In this document: in pieces, positions 52,449 through 63,882 of the stretch
Numbering within the stretch: the stretch's first letter is position 1
Layout of the letters: the number at the start of each line of letters is the position of its first letter
Source: Plantibacter sp. VKM Ac-2880
Lineage (GTDB): Bacteria > Actinomycetota > Actinomycetes > Actinomycetales > Microbacteriaceae
DNA length: 64,000 bases
Assembly (NCBI RefSeq): GCF_015351235.1
Contig: NZ_JADKSJ010000001.1
Location: 2,474,971 to 2,538,970 of the forward strand
Direction of reading: 5' to 3'
The notes under the pieces: generated by a model
Database searches by the model: none
The model's input: the letters and a program-made list of their open reading frames with translations, nothing else
What the model was told of the DNA's origin: nothing
Made by a program: the position numbers and the translations under genes

Positions 52449-53266
52449 TCGGTCGGCTCCGACGCCTCCGCCGCGGTGCCGTCGGCTGCTCGCGCCTCAG
52501 GGCCGTGCGCACGCGCGATCGTGAGGATGGCGCCGAGCTCGTCCTTCGTGAGCTCCCGCAACTGCCCGGATCCGAGGGTCCCGAGGTGGAGCGGGCCGAA
52601 CTGGCGACGGACGAGGTCCACGACCGGGTGCCCGACGGCGTCCAGCATGCGGCGGACGATGCGGTTGCGACCGGAGTGCAGCGTGAGCTCCACGAGGCTG
52701 AAGCCGTCCTCGGTGCCGAGGAGCCGCGCCTTGTCGGCGGAGATGGGTCCGTCCTCCAGGTCGATGCCCGCGGTCAGCTTCGCGAGGATCTGCGGGGTCA
52801 CCTTCCCGGTCACCTTCGCGATGTACGTCTTCTGGACGCCGAAGGACGGGTGCGCGAGCACGTGGGCCAGGTCGCCGTCGTTCGTGAGGATGAGCAGGCC
52901 GCTCGTCTCGGCGTCGAGGCGACCGACGTTGAACAGCCGTTCCTCGTACTGCTCGGTGAAGCGGCGCAGATCGGGGCGACCACGGTCGTCCTTCAGGGAG
53001 CTGTAGATGCCCACCGGCTTGTTGAGCATGAGGTACCGCTTCGACGCGTCGAGCTGGATGGCGCTGCCGTCGACCGACACGAGGTCGTGCTCCGGGTCGA
53101 TGCGTGAGCCGAGCTCGGTCACGACGACACCGTTCACCTCCACGCGCCCGTCCTCGATGAGCTGCTCGGAGACGCGCCTGGAGGCGACGCCCGCGTTCGC
53201 GAGCACCTTCTGCAAGCGGATGCCCTCTGGTTCAGTGCTGGTCACTGTCGAATCCTTCCCGGCCAT
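52445..53266 (-). CDS. rluB: rRNA pseudouridine synthase (RluB family)
   Basis: 273 aa. S4 RNA-binding domain (about 13-60; RLQKVLANAGVASRRVSEQL). Catalytic Asp in GRLDAETSGLLILTNDG. KTYIAKVTGKV and LHSGRNRIVRRMLDAVGHPV complete the RsuA/RluB signature. Isomerises a uridine in 23S rRNA. The ATG at 53266 overlaps scpB by 35 nt; a GTG at 53245 is a possible shorter start. Last 25 residues are acidic/Ala-rich. Confidence 0.93.
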   Translation of the reverse strand: MAGKDSTVTSTEPEGIRLQKVLANAGVASRRVSEQLIEDGRVEVNGVVVTELGSRIDPEHDLVSVDGSAIQLDASKRYLMLNKPVGIYSSLKDDRGRPDLRRFTEQYEERLFNVGRLDAETSGLLILTNDGDLAHVLAHPSFGVQKTYIAKVTGKVTPQILAKLTAGIDLEDGPISADKARLLGTEDGFSLVELTLHSGRNRIVRRMLDAVGHPVVDLVRRQFGPLHLGTLGSGQLRELTKDELGAILTIARAHGPEARAADGTAAEASEPTE

Positions 53267-53867
53267 CGTCGAGCAACGGCGAGATCCGCGGCAGCTCCTC
53301 GATGGCGTTGATACCAAGTTGGGTGAGCAGGAGATCGGTGGTGCCGTAGTTGATGGCACCCGTCTCGCTGTCGGTGAACATCTCCGTGATGAGACCGCGT
53401 CCGAGGAGCGTCCGGACGACGGAGTCGACGTTGACGGCACGGATCGATGCGATCGCGCCGCGGCTGATCGGTTGCTTGTAGGCGATGACCGCGAGGGTCT
53501 CGAGCGCCGCCTGCGAGAGCTTCGTGGGGTTCTGCGACACCACGTAGTCGGCGATGAGGGCGTCGTGGTCCGCGCGGACGTAGAACCGCCATCCACCACC
53601 GACCTCGCGCAGTTCGAAGCCGCGTCGGACCCCGCCGCGTTCGCCGTCGTAGTCGGCCACGAGTTCGGCGATGGCACGCCGCACCGTCCCGACGGGGACG
53701 TGCACGGCGGCAGCCAGGTTCACGAGGCTCTGCGGCTCGTCGGCCACCATGAGGATCGCCTCGAGCGCCCTCGGGACGTCCGGCGCCGGTACCGGCTCGG
53801 GTTCGGGCGGGAGGCTCGTCGCCACGTCGGCAGGCCGATCGATCGGCTCGTCTGCGCGCTCAGGCAT
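53232..53867 (-). CDS. scpB: Segregation and condensation protein B
   Basis: 211-aa winged-helix protein of the SMC-ScpAB condensin. VPRALEAILMVADEPQSLVNLA is the first winged helix, and SQAALETLAVIAYKQPISRGAIASIRAVN the diagnostic second block; YGTTDLLLTQLGI ends the domain. A Pro/Glu-rich N-terminal 25 residues is disordered. Overlaps scpA by 8 nt. Confidence 0.94.
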   Translation of the reverse strand: MPERADEPIDRPADVATSLPPEPEPVPAPDVPRALEAILMVADEPQSLVNLAAAVHVPVGTVRRAIAELVADYDGERGGVRRGFELREVGGGWRFYVRADHDALIADYVVSQNPTKLSQAALETLAVIAYKQPISRGAIASIRAVNVDSVVRTLLGRGLITEMFTDSETGAINYGTTDLLLTQLGINAIEELPRISPLLDDGREGFDSDQH

Positions 53868-54747
53868 CGTAATCGGCTCCCAGGTTCGCGAGGCTGTCGT
53901 CGTCCCACGTCTCGGCCGTCCAACGCAGTGTGAGCTCGCCGAGCGGTTCGATCTGCTCGAACGACAGTGCGGCGTGGCGGTACAGCTCGAGCACAGCGAT
54001 GAACCGGGCGATGACGACGCCCTTCATCTCGGCACCGGCGACGAGTTCGCGGAAGGTGTGGGATCCGCCGCTGCGGAGGATGGCGACGACGTGCGCCGCC
54101 TGCTCGCGGATGCTCACGAGCGGCGCGTGCAGGTGGTCGAGTCCGACGGTCGGCAGCTCGCGCGGCGTGAACGCGAGCGTCGCCAGTGCCGCGAAATCCT
54201 GCGCCGTGAGCGTCCAGACGAGTTCCGGGGTCTGGCGGCGGTACCGCTCCTCCAGCCGGACGGAACGGGCATGACGCGCGGACTCGCGTTCGAGGCGTTC
54301 GGCGAACCAGGCCGAGGCCTGCTTGAAGGCGCGGTACTGGAGCAGGCGTGCGAACAGGAGGTCCCTCGCCTCCAGCAGGGCGACGTCCTCAGCGTCGACC
54401 AGCTCGCCCTGCGGCAACAGACCGGCGATCTTGAGGTCGAGCAGCGTCGCGGCGACCACGAGGAACTCACTCGCCTGATCGAGTTCGTCGTCGGCTTCGA
54501 GGGTGCGCAGGTAGGCGATGAACTCGTCGGTCACGCGACTGAGCGACACCTCGGTGATGTCCAGCTCGTGTTTGCCGATGAGGGACAGCAGGAGGTCGAA
54601 CGGGCCCTCGAAGCCGTCGAACGACACCCGGAAGGACGGAGTCGCGGCAGGTTCGACGGACGGCGCCTCGGTGGGGTGCGTGCCGGTCTCGTCGGCCGGA
54701 GGGAGGACGGCCACGGACGACCGCGCGGGATCAGGCGATCGCGCCAC
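53860..54747 (-). CDS. scpA: Segregation and condensation protein A
   Basis: 295-aa kleisin subunit. FRVSFDGFEGPFDLLLSLIG begins the conserved N-terminal domain (about 38), EFLVVAATLLDLKIAGLLP is typical, and the C-terminal winged helix (about 215-280; FRELVAGAEMKGVVIARFIAVLELYRH) contacts SMC. Overlaps parA by 17 nt; a shorter start is possible because residues 1-35 are low-complexity. Confidence 0.93.
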   Translation of the reverse strand: MARSPDPARSSVAVLPPADETGTHPTEAPSVEPAATPSFRVSFDGFEGPFDLLLSLIGKHELDITEVSLSRVTDEFIAYLRTLEADDELDQASEFLVVAATLLDLKIAGLLPQGELVDAEDVALLEARDLLFARLLQYRAFKQASAWFAERLERESARHARSVRLEERYRRQTPELVWTLTAQDFAALATLAFTPRELPTVGLDHLHAPLVSIREQAAHVVAILRSGGSHTFRELVAGAEMKGVVIARFIAVLELYRHAALSFEQIEPLGELTLRWTAETWDDDSLANLGADYDA

Positions 54748-55633
54748 GGGAGATGAGCTCTCTCGCCAGCTGACGGTAGGCCTTCGCCGCCGCGTGCTCC
54801 GGTGCGAACTCGGTGATCGGGGTTCCGGCGACGCTCGCGTCCGGGAACTTCACGGTCCGGCCGATGACCGTCTCGAGCACCTTGTCGTCGAACGCGTCGA
54901 CGACCCGCTCGAGCACCTCGCGCGAATGCAGCGTCCGGGAGTCGTACATGGTCGCGAGGATGCCGTCGAGCTCGATCGCCGGGTTGAGGCGGTCGCGGAC
55001 CTTGTCGATCGTCTCGATCAGCAGCGCGACGCCGCGCAGGGCGAAGAACTCGCACTCGAGCGGGATGAGCACCCCGTGGCTCGCGGTCAGGGCGTTGACG
55101 GTGAGCAGGCCGAGCGACGGCTGGCAGTCGATCAGGATGACGTCGTAGTCGTCGGAGACCTTCCGCAGCACCCGCGCGAGGATCGTCTCGCGCGCGACCT
55201 CGTTGACGAGGTGGACCTCGGCGGCGGAGAGGTCGATGTTCGCGGGGAGGACGTCGAGACCGTCGATGGCGGTGTGCTGGATGACCTCCGCGGGGTCCTT
55301 CACGGTGCCGAGCAGCAGGTCGTACACGGTGTTCGAATCGTGCGTCGAGATACCGAGCCCAGCGGACAGGGCGCCCTGCGGGTCGAAGTCGACGACGAGG
55401 ACGCGACGGCCGTACTCGGCCAGTGCGGCCGAGAGGCTGATGGTGGTCGTCGTCTTCCCGACCCCGCCCTTCTGGTTGCAGAGCGAGATGATGCGCGCCG
55501 GGCCGTGCTGGGCCAGGGTCGGCGGGACCGCGAAGTCGCGACGCGGGCGGCCGGTTGGGCCGTTCGGGTTCGCTTCGGCGGCGGTCTTGCGCGCAGCGTG
55601 CTGCACTGCGCTCGTGTGCTTCGTACCGGCCAC
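54731..55633 (-). CDS. parA: ParA/Soj-family ATPase
   Basis: 300-aa deviant Walker ATPase. KGGVGKTTTTISLSAALAE (about 55-73) with both signature Lys residues, VDFDPQGAL (Walker A' Asp) and LIDCQPSLGLLTVNAL. No parB gene follows; in this conserved actinobacterial location the ATPase stands with scpAB and xerD and is distinct from the origin-proximal parAB pair. Role probably in chromosome or cell-pole organisation (inference). Starts with GTG. Confidence 0.92.
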   Translation of the reverse strand: MAGTKHTSAVQHAARKTAAEANPNGPTGRPRRDFAVPPTLAQHGPARIISLCNQKGGVGKTTTTISLSAALAEYGRRVLVVDFDPQGALSAGLGISTHDSNTVYDLLLGTVKDPAEVIQHTAIDGLDVLPANIDLSAAEVHLVNEVARETILARVLRKVSDDYDVILIDCQPSLGLLTVNALTASHGVLIPLECEFFALRGVALLIETIDKVRDRLNPAIELDGILATMYDSRTLHSREVLERVVDAFDDKVLETVIGRTVKFPDASVAGTPITEFAPEHAAAKAYRQLARELISRGAIA

Positions 55634-55691
55634 CGGTGTTGCCTCGCTCCCGCTTGCTGTCGTTCGAGTGACGAGTCTACCGGGCCGCGGC

Positions 55692-56627
55692 TCAGGCCCG
55701 GGGTGCCGCTCCGCCCGCGGTCCATCTGGCCCGCGGATGCGACTGCGTGTACACGTCGCGGAGGTTGTCGACCGTCACCAGGGTGTACAGCTGCGTGGTC
55801 GCGACGGAGGAGTGACCGAGGAGTTCCTGCACGACCCTGACGTCAGCCCCGCCCTGCAACAGGTGGGTGGCGAAGGAGTGCCGCAGCGTGTGCGGCGAGA
55901 TGTGCGCCTCGAGTCCGGCACGCTCGGCCGCCCGTTGCAGGATGAGCCAGGCGCTCTGCCGGGACAGGCGTGCGCCGCGCTGCCCGAGGAAGAGCGCCGG
56001 CGTGGAACGACCGAGGGCGGAGAAGACGGGACGGACCCGGACCAGGTAGCGGTCGACCGCCTCGCGGGCGAAGCTCCCGAGCGGCACGATCCGTTGCTTG
56101 CCACCCTTGCCGAGCAACCGGACGATGTCGGTGTCGATCACGTCGTCGACGTTGAGACCGACCGCCTCCGAGACGCGGGCGCCCGTCGCATAGAGCAGCT
56201 CGAGGAGCGCCTTGTCGCGGACGCCGAGCAGGTCATCGCCGTCCGTGGTCTCGAGCAGGGCCCGGACCTGGTCGATCGTGATCGCCTTCGGCAGGCGCCC
56301 GGGGAGCTTCGGAGGGCGCACCTCCCGCGCAACGTCGACCTCGACGAGCTGCTCGTCGAGGAGGAACCGGTGGAGCCCGCGGATGGAGGACAGGACCCTG
56401 GCGAGCGAGGACGCGCGGACCGGCTGTCCCTCGGGCGTCCGGAGCGACGCGGTGTACTCCGACACCTGCGCGGCGGTGACGGCGGCCGCCTCATCGACGC
56501 CGTGCGCGCCGAGCCAGGCCAGGTATCCCTCGAGATCCCGCCGGTAGGCGGCCTGCGTGTTGGCCGACAGGCCGCGCTCGATCGCGATGTGCCGCAGGTA
56601 GTCGGCGACCGCGCGATCGAGCGCCAC
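55692..56627 (-). CDS. xerD: Site-specific tyrosine recombinase XerD
   Basis: 311-aa recombinase for dimer resolution at dif. N-terminal SAM-like core-binding domain (about 1-95), then catalytic domain with Arg in [13 protein letters not shown], Lys in [31 protein letters not shown] (His, Arg), [13 protein letters not shown] (His, nucleophilic Tyr). GTG start at 56627, 3 nt after the Nudix stop. Housekeeping Xer, not an element integrase. Confidence 0.94.
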   Translation of the reverse strand: MALDRAVADYLRHIAIERGLSANTQAAYRRDLEGYLAWLGAHGVDEAAAVTAAQVSEYTASLRTPEGQPVRASSLARVLSSIRGLHRFLLDEQLVEVDVAREVRPPKLPGRLPKAITIDQVRALLETTDGDDLLGVRDKALLELLYATGARVSEAVGLNVDDVIDTDIVRLLGKGGKQRIVPLGSFAREAVDRYLVRVRPVFSALGRSTPALFLGQRGARLSRQSAWLILQRAAERAGLEAHISPHTLRHSFATHLLQGGADVRVVQELLGHSSVATTQLYTLVTVDNLRDVYTQSHPRARWTAGGAAPRA

Positions 56628-56630
56628 GCC

Positions 56631-58989
<2,359 letters not shown>

Positions 58990-58991
58990 TT

Positions 58992-58997
58992 ATCCTA
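58992..58997 (-). promoter_or_regulatory. Candidate -10 box of a leaderless pyrG promoter
   Basis: TAGGAT on the minus strand (58997 to 58992) is 8 nt from the GTG at 58983, and no Shine-Dalgarno sequence is present. It lies in the 59-nt gap after recN. Confidence 0.4.
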
Positions 58998-59042
58998 CCA
59001 TCCAGTTCGGGCTTCCGTGTCGATTCCTGCACAGGACCATCG

Positions 59043-60740
59043 TCACGAGGCGGCGAGGGCGAGCAGTTCGCGGGCGTGGGCGAGGCCGCTGTCCGATTCC
59101 GCGAGGCCCGAGAGCAGCCGCGCCATCTCCGCTTCGCGTTCCGCACCGAGGAGCTGACGGACGCTCGAGGCCGTGACGGACCCGTCGCCGCCCTTCACCA
59201 CGCTCAGGTGGTTGTTGGCGAAGGCCGCGACCTGGGCGAGGTGGGTGACGACGATGACCTGCGAGCGTTCGGCGAGGGCCGCGAGACGGCGACCGATCTC
59301 GATCGCCGCAGCACCGCCGACACCGGCGTCGACCTCGTCGAACACGAAGGTCGGGACGGGGTCGGCTCCGGCGATGACGACCTCGAGGGCCAGCATCACC
59401 CGTGAGAGCTCTCCGCCCGAAGCGCCCTTCCCCAGCGGGCGCGGTTCCGCCCCGGCATGGGGCCGCAGGAGGAAGGCGATCGCGTCTTTACCGTGCACCG
59501 TGAGGTCGTCGCGGTCGGTGACCTCGACGACCAACTCGGCCTCGGCCATGGCGAGCGAACGCAGTTCAGTGCTGGCTGCCGCTCCGAGGCGTGCCGCTGC
59601 CTCGACCCGGACCGCGCTCAGTGCCGCGGCGGCGGCGTCGACCTCGCCGACGAGGCGCTCGACTTCACCCTCCAACTCCGTGATGCGGTCGGAGTCACCG
59701 TCGAGCTCCAGGAGACGGGTACTCCCGGTCTCGAGGAGCTGCAGGACGTCGTCGGCCGTCGGGCCGTACTTCCGGGCCAGCGTCGCGAGGGTCGCGCGGC
59801 GTTCCTGCACGACCTCGAGCTCGCGGGCGCCGTCCTCGTCGAGTCCGGCCAGGTAGCTGGAGAGCTCAGCGGCGATCTCGGCAGCCAGGTAGCTCGCGTT
59901 CGCCACGCTCGCGGCGATCGCGCCGAGGGCAGGGTCGTGGACCGCAGCGCGGTCCAGCTGCCGCCGGGCGCCTTCGAGGAGTCCGACGACGTCGCTCTCC
60001 TCGCCTGCTTCGGCGGAGACGAGTTCTCGTGCTCCAGCCGCCGAGAGCCGGAGTTCCTCGAGGTTCGTGAGTCGGTCCGCGCGCTCGGAGAGCTCTGCGT
60101 CCTCACCGGGCTGCGGGTCCGCCTGTTCGATCTCCGCCAGCGCGGCGCGCAGCTGTTCGGCTTCGAGCAGGCGGGTGTCGCGTTCCCCGGTGAGGGTCTT
60201 GAGCTCGGTCCGCAGTTCGATGAGTCGGCGATACCGCTCCTGGTAGTCGGCCAACGCCTGGTGGAGCGGTTCGCCGGCGAACCGGTCGAGGGCGTCCCGC
60301 TGGGCGGGCGCAGCCCGCAGGCGGATCTGATCGGACTGTCCGTGCACCACGACGAGCTGCTCGCCGAGCTCGGACAGGATCCCGATGGGTGCTGTGCGCC
60401 CACCGACGATCGCGCGACCGCGTCCCTCGGCGGTCACGATTCGTCCGAGCAACAGCTCCGCCGCCTCGCCCGCCTCGTCCAGGTCTCCCCCGGCTTCGCG
60501 GACGCGATCGGCGACGGCGCCGTCCGCCGGCACCAGCCAGCGTCCTTGCACACTCGTCTGCTTCTGACCGGCACGGACGACGCCGCTGTCCGAGCGCTGT
60601 CCGAGGAGGAGGCCGAGTGCGGTGACCACCATGGTCTTGCCGGCGCCCGTCTCACCGGTGACAGCCGTGAAGCCGGGTCCGAGCGGAAGGGTGCCCGAGG
60701 CGATGACCCCGAGGTCGCGGATCTCGATCTCTTCGATCAT
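59043..60740 (-). CDS. recN: DNA repair protein RecN
   Basis: 565-aa SMC-like ATPase for double-strand-break repair. Walker A GETGAGKTMVV (31-41), a long coiled coil (about 160-385), ABC signature KGASGGELSRVMLALE, Walker B TFVFDEVDAGVGG. Complete relative to family (about 550-590 aa). Overlaps the nadK stop by 4 nt. Confidence 0.95.
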   Translation of the reverse strand: MIEEIEIRDLGVIASGTLPLGPGFTAVTGETGAGKTMVVTALGLLLGQRSDSGVVRAGQKQTSVQGRWLVPADGAVADRVREAGGDLDEAGEAAELLLGRIVTAEGRGRAIVGGRTAPIGILSELGEQLVVVHGQSDQIRLRAAPAQRDALDRFAGEPLHQALADYQERYRRLIELRTELKTLTGERDTRLLEAEQLRAALAEIEQADPQPGEDAELSERADRLTNLEELRLSAAGARELVSAEAGEESDVVGLLEGARRQLDRAAVHDPALGAIAASVANASYLAAEIAAELSSYLAGLDEDGARELEVVQERRATLATLARKYGPTADDVLQLLETGSTRLLELDGDSDRITELEGEVERLVGEVDAAAAALSAVRVEAAARLGAAASTELRSLAMAEAELVVEVTDRDDLTVHGKDAIAFLLRPHAGAEPRPLGKGASGGELSRVMLALEVVIAGADPVPTFVFDEVDAGVGGAAAIEIGRRLAALAERSQVIVVTHLAQVAAFANNHLSVVKGGDGSVTASSVRQLLGAEREAEMARLLSGLAESDSGLAHARELLALAAS

Positions 60741-61747
60741 GCAGTGCCGTCCTGATCGTCGTCGTGGCCGGTGGTCGTCGGACCCGGCAGGTGGATCGTG
60801 CCGGTCATGGGCTCCTCCCGACCGATGGGGCCACGCCAGCCGGTGACCGGCAGCCGGAACTTGTTGACGAGGCGGTCGGTGAAGGTGCTCTCGTGCAGAC
60901 GTGCCAGACGCACCGGCACCGACGAGCGTCGGACCACGACTCGGGCGCCTGGCTGCAGGTCGCGGGCACGCCGTCCGTCACACCAGAGGACACCGAGCCC
61001 GTCCGTGCGCTCCAGCACCTCCACGGCGAGAGCGGACTCCGGGCCGACGACGAGCGGCTTGGCGAACAGCGCGTGCGCGCTGAGCGGGACGAGGGTGATG
61101 GCCTCCACTGACGGCCACACGACGGGCCCGCCTGCGGAGAAGTTGTATGCGGTGGAGCCGGTGGGTGTCGAGATGACCACGCCGTCGCAACCGAACGACG
61201 AGAGCGGACGCTGGTCGACCTCGATGACGACCTCGAGCATGCGCTCCCGGCTCGCCTTCTCGACCGTGGCCTCGTTCAGTGCCCACGTCTCGTAGACGAC
61301 CTCGGCCCCGACCTTCACCCGCACCGAGAGCGTCATCCGTTCCTCGACGAAGTAGTCGCGTCGGACGACCCGCTCGACCGTCTCGGTGAGGTCGTCGCGT
61401 TCGCTCTCCGCGAGGAACCCGATGTGCCCGAGGTTCACGCCGAGCAGCGGTGCGGCCGAGCCGCGCGTGACCTCGGCCGCGCGCAGGATCGTGCCGTCGC
61501 CGCCGAGCACGATGGCCAGCTCGATGTCGCCGAGTCCGACCTCGTCGTGGAGGACGGAGACGACCGAGAGTTCCGGGTCGACGGCGATGAGGTCGGCGCG
61601 CTCCAGGGCGCTCAGCACCGGGCGGACGCCGGCGTCCAGCAGCAGTCGGGAGACGAGGACCGCGGCGTCGCGTGAGTCGTCACGGCCCGTGTGCGCGACG
61701 ACCAGGATGTTCCTCGCCGCGACGGTCGGATCGGTGGGGTGTGGCAT
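60737..61747 (-). CDS. nadK: NAD kinase
   Basis: 336-aa kinase converting NAD to NADP. LGGDGTILRAAE (about 81-92) contains the GGDG catalytic motif, and CDGVVISTPTGSTAYNFSAGG is the second conserved block. A Gly/His/Asp-rich tail after residue 310 is probably disordered. It lies 4 nt after tlyA. Confidence 0.95.
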   Translation of the reverse strand: MPHPTDPTVAARNILVVAHTGRDDSRDAAVLVSRLLLDAGVRPVLSALERADLIAVDPELSVVSVLHDEVGLGDIELAIVLGGDGTILRAAEVTRGSAAPLLGVNLGHIGFLAESERDDLTETVERVVRRDYFVEERMTLSVRVKVGAEVVYETWALNEATVEKASRERMLEVVIEVDQRPLSSFGCDGVVISTPTGSTAYNFSAGGPVVWPSVEAITLVPLSAHALFAKPLVVGPESALAVEVLERTDGLGVLWCDGRRARDLQPGARVVVRRSSVPVRLARLHESTFTDRLVNKFRLPVTGWRGPIGREEPMTGTIHLPGPTTTGHDDDQDGTA

Positions 61748-61751
61748 CGGG

Positions 61752-62603
61752 TTACGCTCCAGCCATCGAGGTGATCTGCTGCATCCATTCTGTCGGATTG
61801 CGGCCGTGCTCAGCCGATATCCACACGACGTACTCGTGGTTGCCGTGGGTGCCGACGATGGGCGACGGGATCAGCCCGGCCGTGCCCAGTCCGAGGTCCC
61901 AGGCCGCCCAGAGCACGCCGGCGACGGCGTCCGCCCGGAGCGCGGCGTCGGTGACGACGCCTTCCCGGACCCCTCCACGCCCGACCTCGAACTGTGGCTT
62001 GACGAGGAGGACGAGCTCGGCGGGGGTCGCCGCCACGCCCGCGAGAGCCGGAAGCACCTGCGTGAGGGAGATGAAGGAGAGGTCACCGACCACGACGGAC
62101 GGTCGCTCGTCGTCGCCGGTGAACTCTCGGAACTGTTCAGGGGTGAGGAACCGGACGTTGCAGCCCTCGACGACTTGCACCCGCGCGTCCTCGCGCAGCT
62201 GCGGGACGAGCTGGTCGTGGCCGACATCCAGCGCGACCACCCGTCGGGCGCCACGCTCGAGGAGGACCTGGGTGAACCCTCCGGTCGAGGCCCCGGCGTC
62301 GAGGACCAGGGCGTCCTCGACGGACACGGGGAAGGCGTCCAGCGCGGCGAGGAGTTTGTGCGCGGCCCGGCTCACGTAGTGGTCGGTCGCGGCGACGGTG
62401 AGCTTCGCGTCGGCTCGGACCCGGTGCGCTGCTTTGACGATGGTGCGTCCGTCCACAGTGACCAGCCCGTCGGCGACGAGTTGGGCTGCATGGGTTCGGG
62501 ACCGGGCGAGCCCACGGGCGGCGAGGGCGGCGTCGAGGCGGACCGGCGAGCGGTCATCCTCCGCGGTGTCCGGCACTGTGGGCGGTTCGGGTAGGTTCTG
62601 CAT
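61752..62603 (-). CDS. tlyA: TlyA-family rRNA (cytidine-2'-O)-methyltransferase
   Basis: 283 aa. S4 domain (about 20-75; VRLDAALAARGLARSRTHAAQLV) followed by an FtsJ-like SAM methyltransferase with VLDAGASTGGFTQVLLERG and VALDVGHDQL; catalytic Lys/Asp segments VSRAAHKL, GDLSFIS, VKPQFEVG are present. It methylates 16S/23S rRNA and affects capreomycin susceptibility in mycobacteria. Starts 3 nt after a 52-aa gene. Confidence 0.94.
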   Translation of the reverse strand: MQNLPEPPTVPDTAEDDRSPVRLDAALAARGLARSRTHAAQLVADGLVTVDGRTIVKAAHRVRADAKLTVAATDHYVSRAAHKLLAALDAFPVSVEDALVLDAGASTGGFTQVLLERGARRVVALDVGHDQLVPQLREDARVQVVEGCNVRFLTPEQFREFTGDDERPSVVVGDLSFISLTQVLPALAGVAATPAELVLLVKPQFEVGRGGVREGVVTDAALRADAVAGVLWAAWDLGLGTAGLIPSPIVGTHGNHEYVVWISAEHGRNPTEWMQQITSMAGA

Positions 62604-62606
62604 GCG

Positions 62607-62765
62607 TTAGGCCGAGGTCCTCGGCGAGTCGCTCCCTTCGAGCGTTGCCCGGAGTTCGTCGACGAGTTCGCCGTAGGCGGCGGCACGCTCCCCGAGCGGC
62701 TGCTCGTCGATGCGGTGGACGCGGGACAGGAGGCTGTTGCTCGGGTCCTCCGGTTCATTCGTCAC
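62607..62765 (-). CDS. Short conserved-context protein between HAD hydrolase and TlyA genes
   Basis: 52 aa from a GTG at 62765 to TAA at 62607. It reads TNEPEDPSNSLLSRVHRIDE, then QPLGERAAAYGELVDELRAT and LEGSDSPRTSA, a helix-rich acidic peptide. The stop is 3 nt before the tlyA ATG, and the frame fills the space between the two genes with high third-codon GC, so it is probably translated and coupled to tlyA. No family recognised; similar tiny genes occur at this place in related actinobacteria (recollection, not searched). Confidence 0.7.
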   Translation of the reverse strand: MTNEPEDPSNSLLSRVHRIDEQPLGERAAAYGELVDELRATLEGSDSPRTSA

Positions 62766-62847
62766 AGGGCAACCCTACCCGCCGTCACCTCCGGCGGAGG
62801 GAGGGAGCGCTGAGGGCGAACACGGCCGGCAGCGGCCGGCAGCGCGT

Positions 62848-63882
62848 TCATTCCGCGTAGAGGTGCTCCGGGACGTTGAGCCCGTAGATCGCCCGGCCGG
62901 AGGCCCAGATCGCCGCGCACGCGGCACGGAGCAGATCGATCTTCGACGGACCGCTCGATTCCACGACGACGTCGTTGCCGCGGATACGGACCGTCGCCGC
63001 ACCGACTGTCGCCGCCTTGCCGTCCCTGGACATCGTCGTGGCGGGGTACGGCTCGTGCAGCTGCCGCAGGTCCTCGAGGATGAACGTCGGTCGGGAGTGC
63101 TGATCGGCCGCGAGGACGTGCTTGGCCCGATCGATCCCGGTGAGGACGAGCGCGGAGGCGATGCCGGCGCGGTTCGCCCCGAGGATGTCCGTGTCGAGCC
63201 GGTCGCCGATGAACAGCGGCTTGGACGCGCTGAAGCGCACCTTCGCCTCGTCGAAGATCGGCACCTCGGGCTTGCCGGCGACCGTGGCGAGTCGTCCGAT
63301 GGCGGTGTGGACGGCCGAGACGAGCGTTCCGTTACCGGGTGCGATACCGCGGGCCTGGGGAATGGTCCAGTCCGTGTTCGTGGCGACCCACGGCAGTTCG
63401 GTCCCGTCCGCTCGCGGGGCCTGCAGTGCGAAGGCCGCCTCCGCGAGGTGTGACCATCCGACCTCAGGGGCGAAGCCCTGGATCACGGCGGCCGGCGAGT
63501 CCTCGGCGGATCGGGTGACGACGAAGCCGCCCTTCTCCACCTCGTCGACGAGGCCGGCGCCGCCGACGACCAGGATGGTGGAGCCGGCAGGTACGAGGCC
63601 CGCCAGGAGCCGCACGGCGGCCTGGGGACTCGTCACGACCTCGGCGGGTGCCACGGTGAGACCGAGGTCCGTGAGGTGTTGCGCGACCGAGGCGTCGGTC
63701 CGTGAGGCGTTGTTCGTGATGTAGCCGACCCGCACGTGTCTCGCGGCGAGGTTCAACGATTCCACCGCATGCGGGATCGCATTCGGTCCGGCGTAGACGA
63801 CGCCGTCCAGGTCGGCGAGCACGACGTCGACACCGTCGAGGGGGGTCACGGGCTTAGGCCTTCTCGTCAGCAGCGGGCTCAT
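62848..63882 (-). CDS. HAD-IIA family hydrolase (NagD-like phosphatase)
   Basis: 344 aa. Nucleophile loop VVLADLDGVVYAGPNAIPHA (about 18-37) with DxDG, YITNNASRT, the cap domain, and FIGDRLDTDILGANRAGI. Dephosphorylates small metabolites such as phosphoglycolate-type compounds. The ATG at 63882 has AGAGGAG 10 nt upstream; a GTG at 63849 just after the upstream gene's stop (63854) is the alternative and would remove 11 residues. The tail (about 250-344) is unlike NagD and may be an added domain. Confidence 0.88.
   Translation of the reverse strand: MSPLLTRRPKPVTPLDGVDVVLADLDGVVYAGPNAIPHAVESLNLAARHVRVGYITNNASRTDASVAQHLTDLGLTVAPAEVVTSPQAAVRLLAGLVPAGSTILVVGGAGLVDEVEKGGFVVTRSAEDSPAAVIQGFAPEVGWSHLAEAAFALQAPRADGTELPWVATNTDWTIPQARGIAPGNGTLVSAVHTAIGRLATVAGKPEVPIFDEAKVRFSASKPLFIGDRLDTDILGANRAGIASALVLTGIDRAKHVLAADQHSRPTFILEDLRQLHEPYPATTMSRDGKAATVGAATVRIRGNDVVVESSGPSKIDLLRAACAAIWASGRAIYGLNVPEHLYAE

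Noticed and set aside
54731..55633. ParABS chromosome-origin region
   Set aside because: No parB gene, no parS-like 16-bp sites and no dnaA or gidB neighbours; the scpAB/xerD context marks a different conserved locus.
55692..56627. Mobile-element integrase
   Set aside because: The protein is housekeeping XerD within a conserved operon, with no element borders around it.
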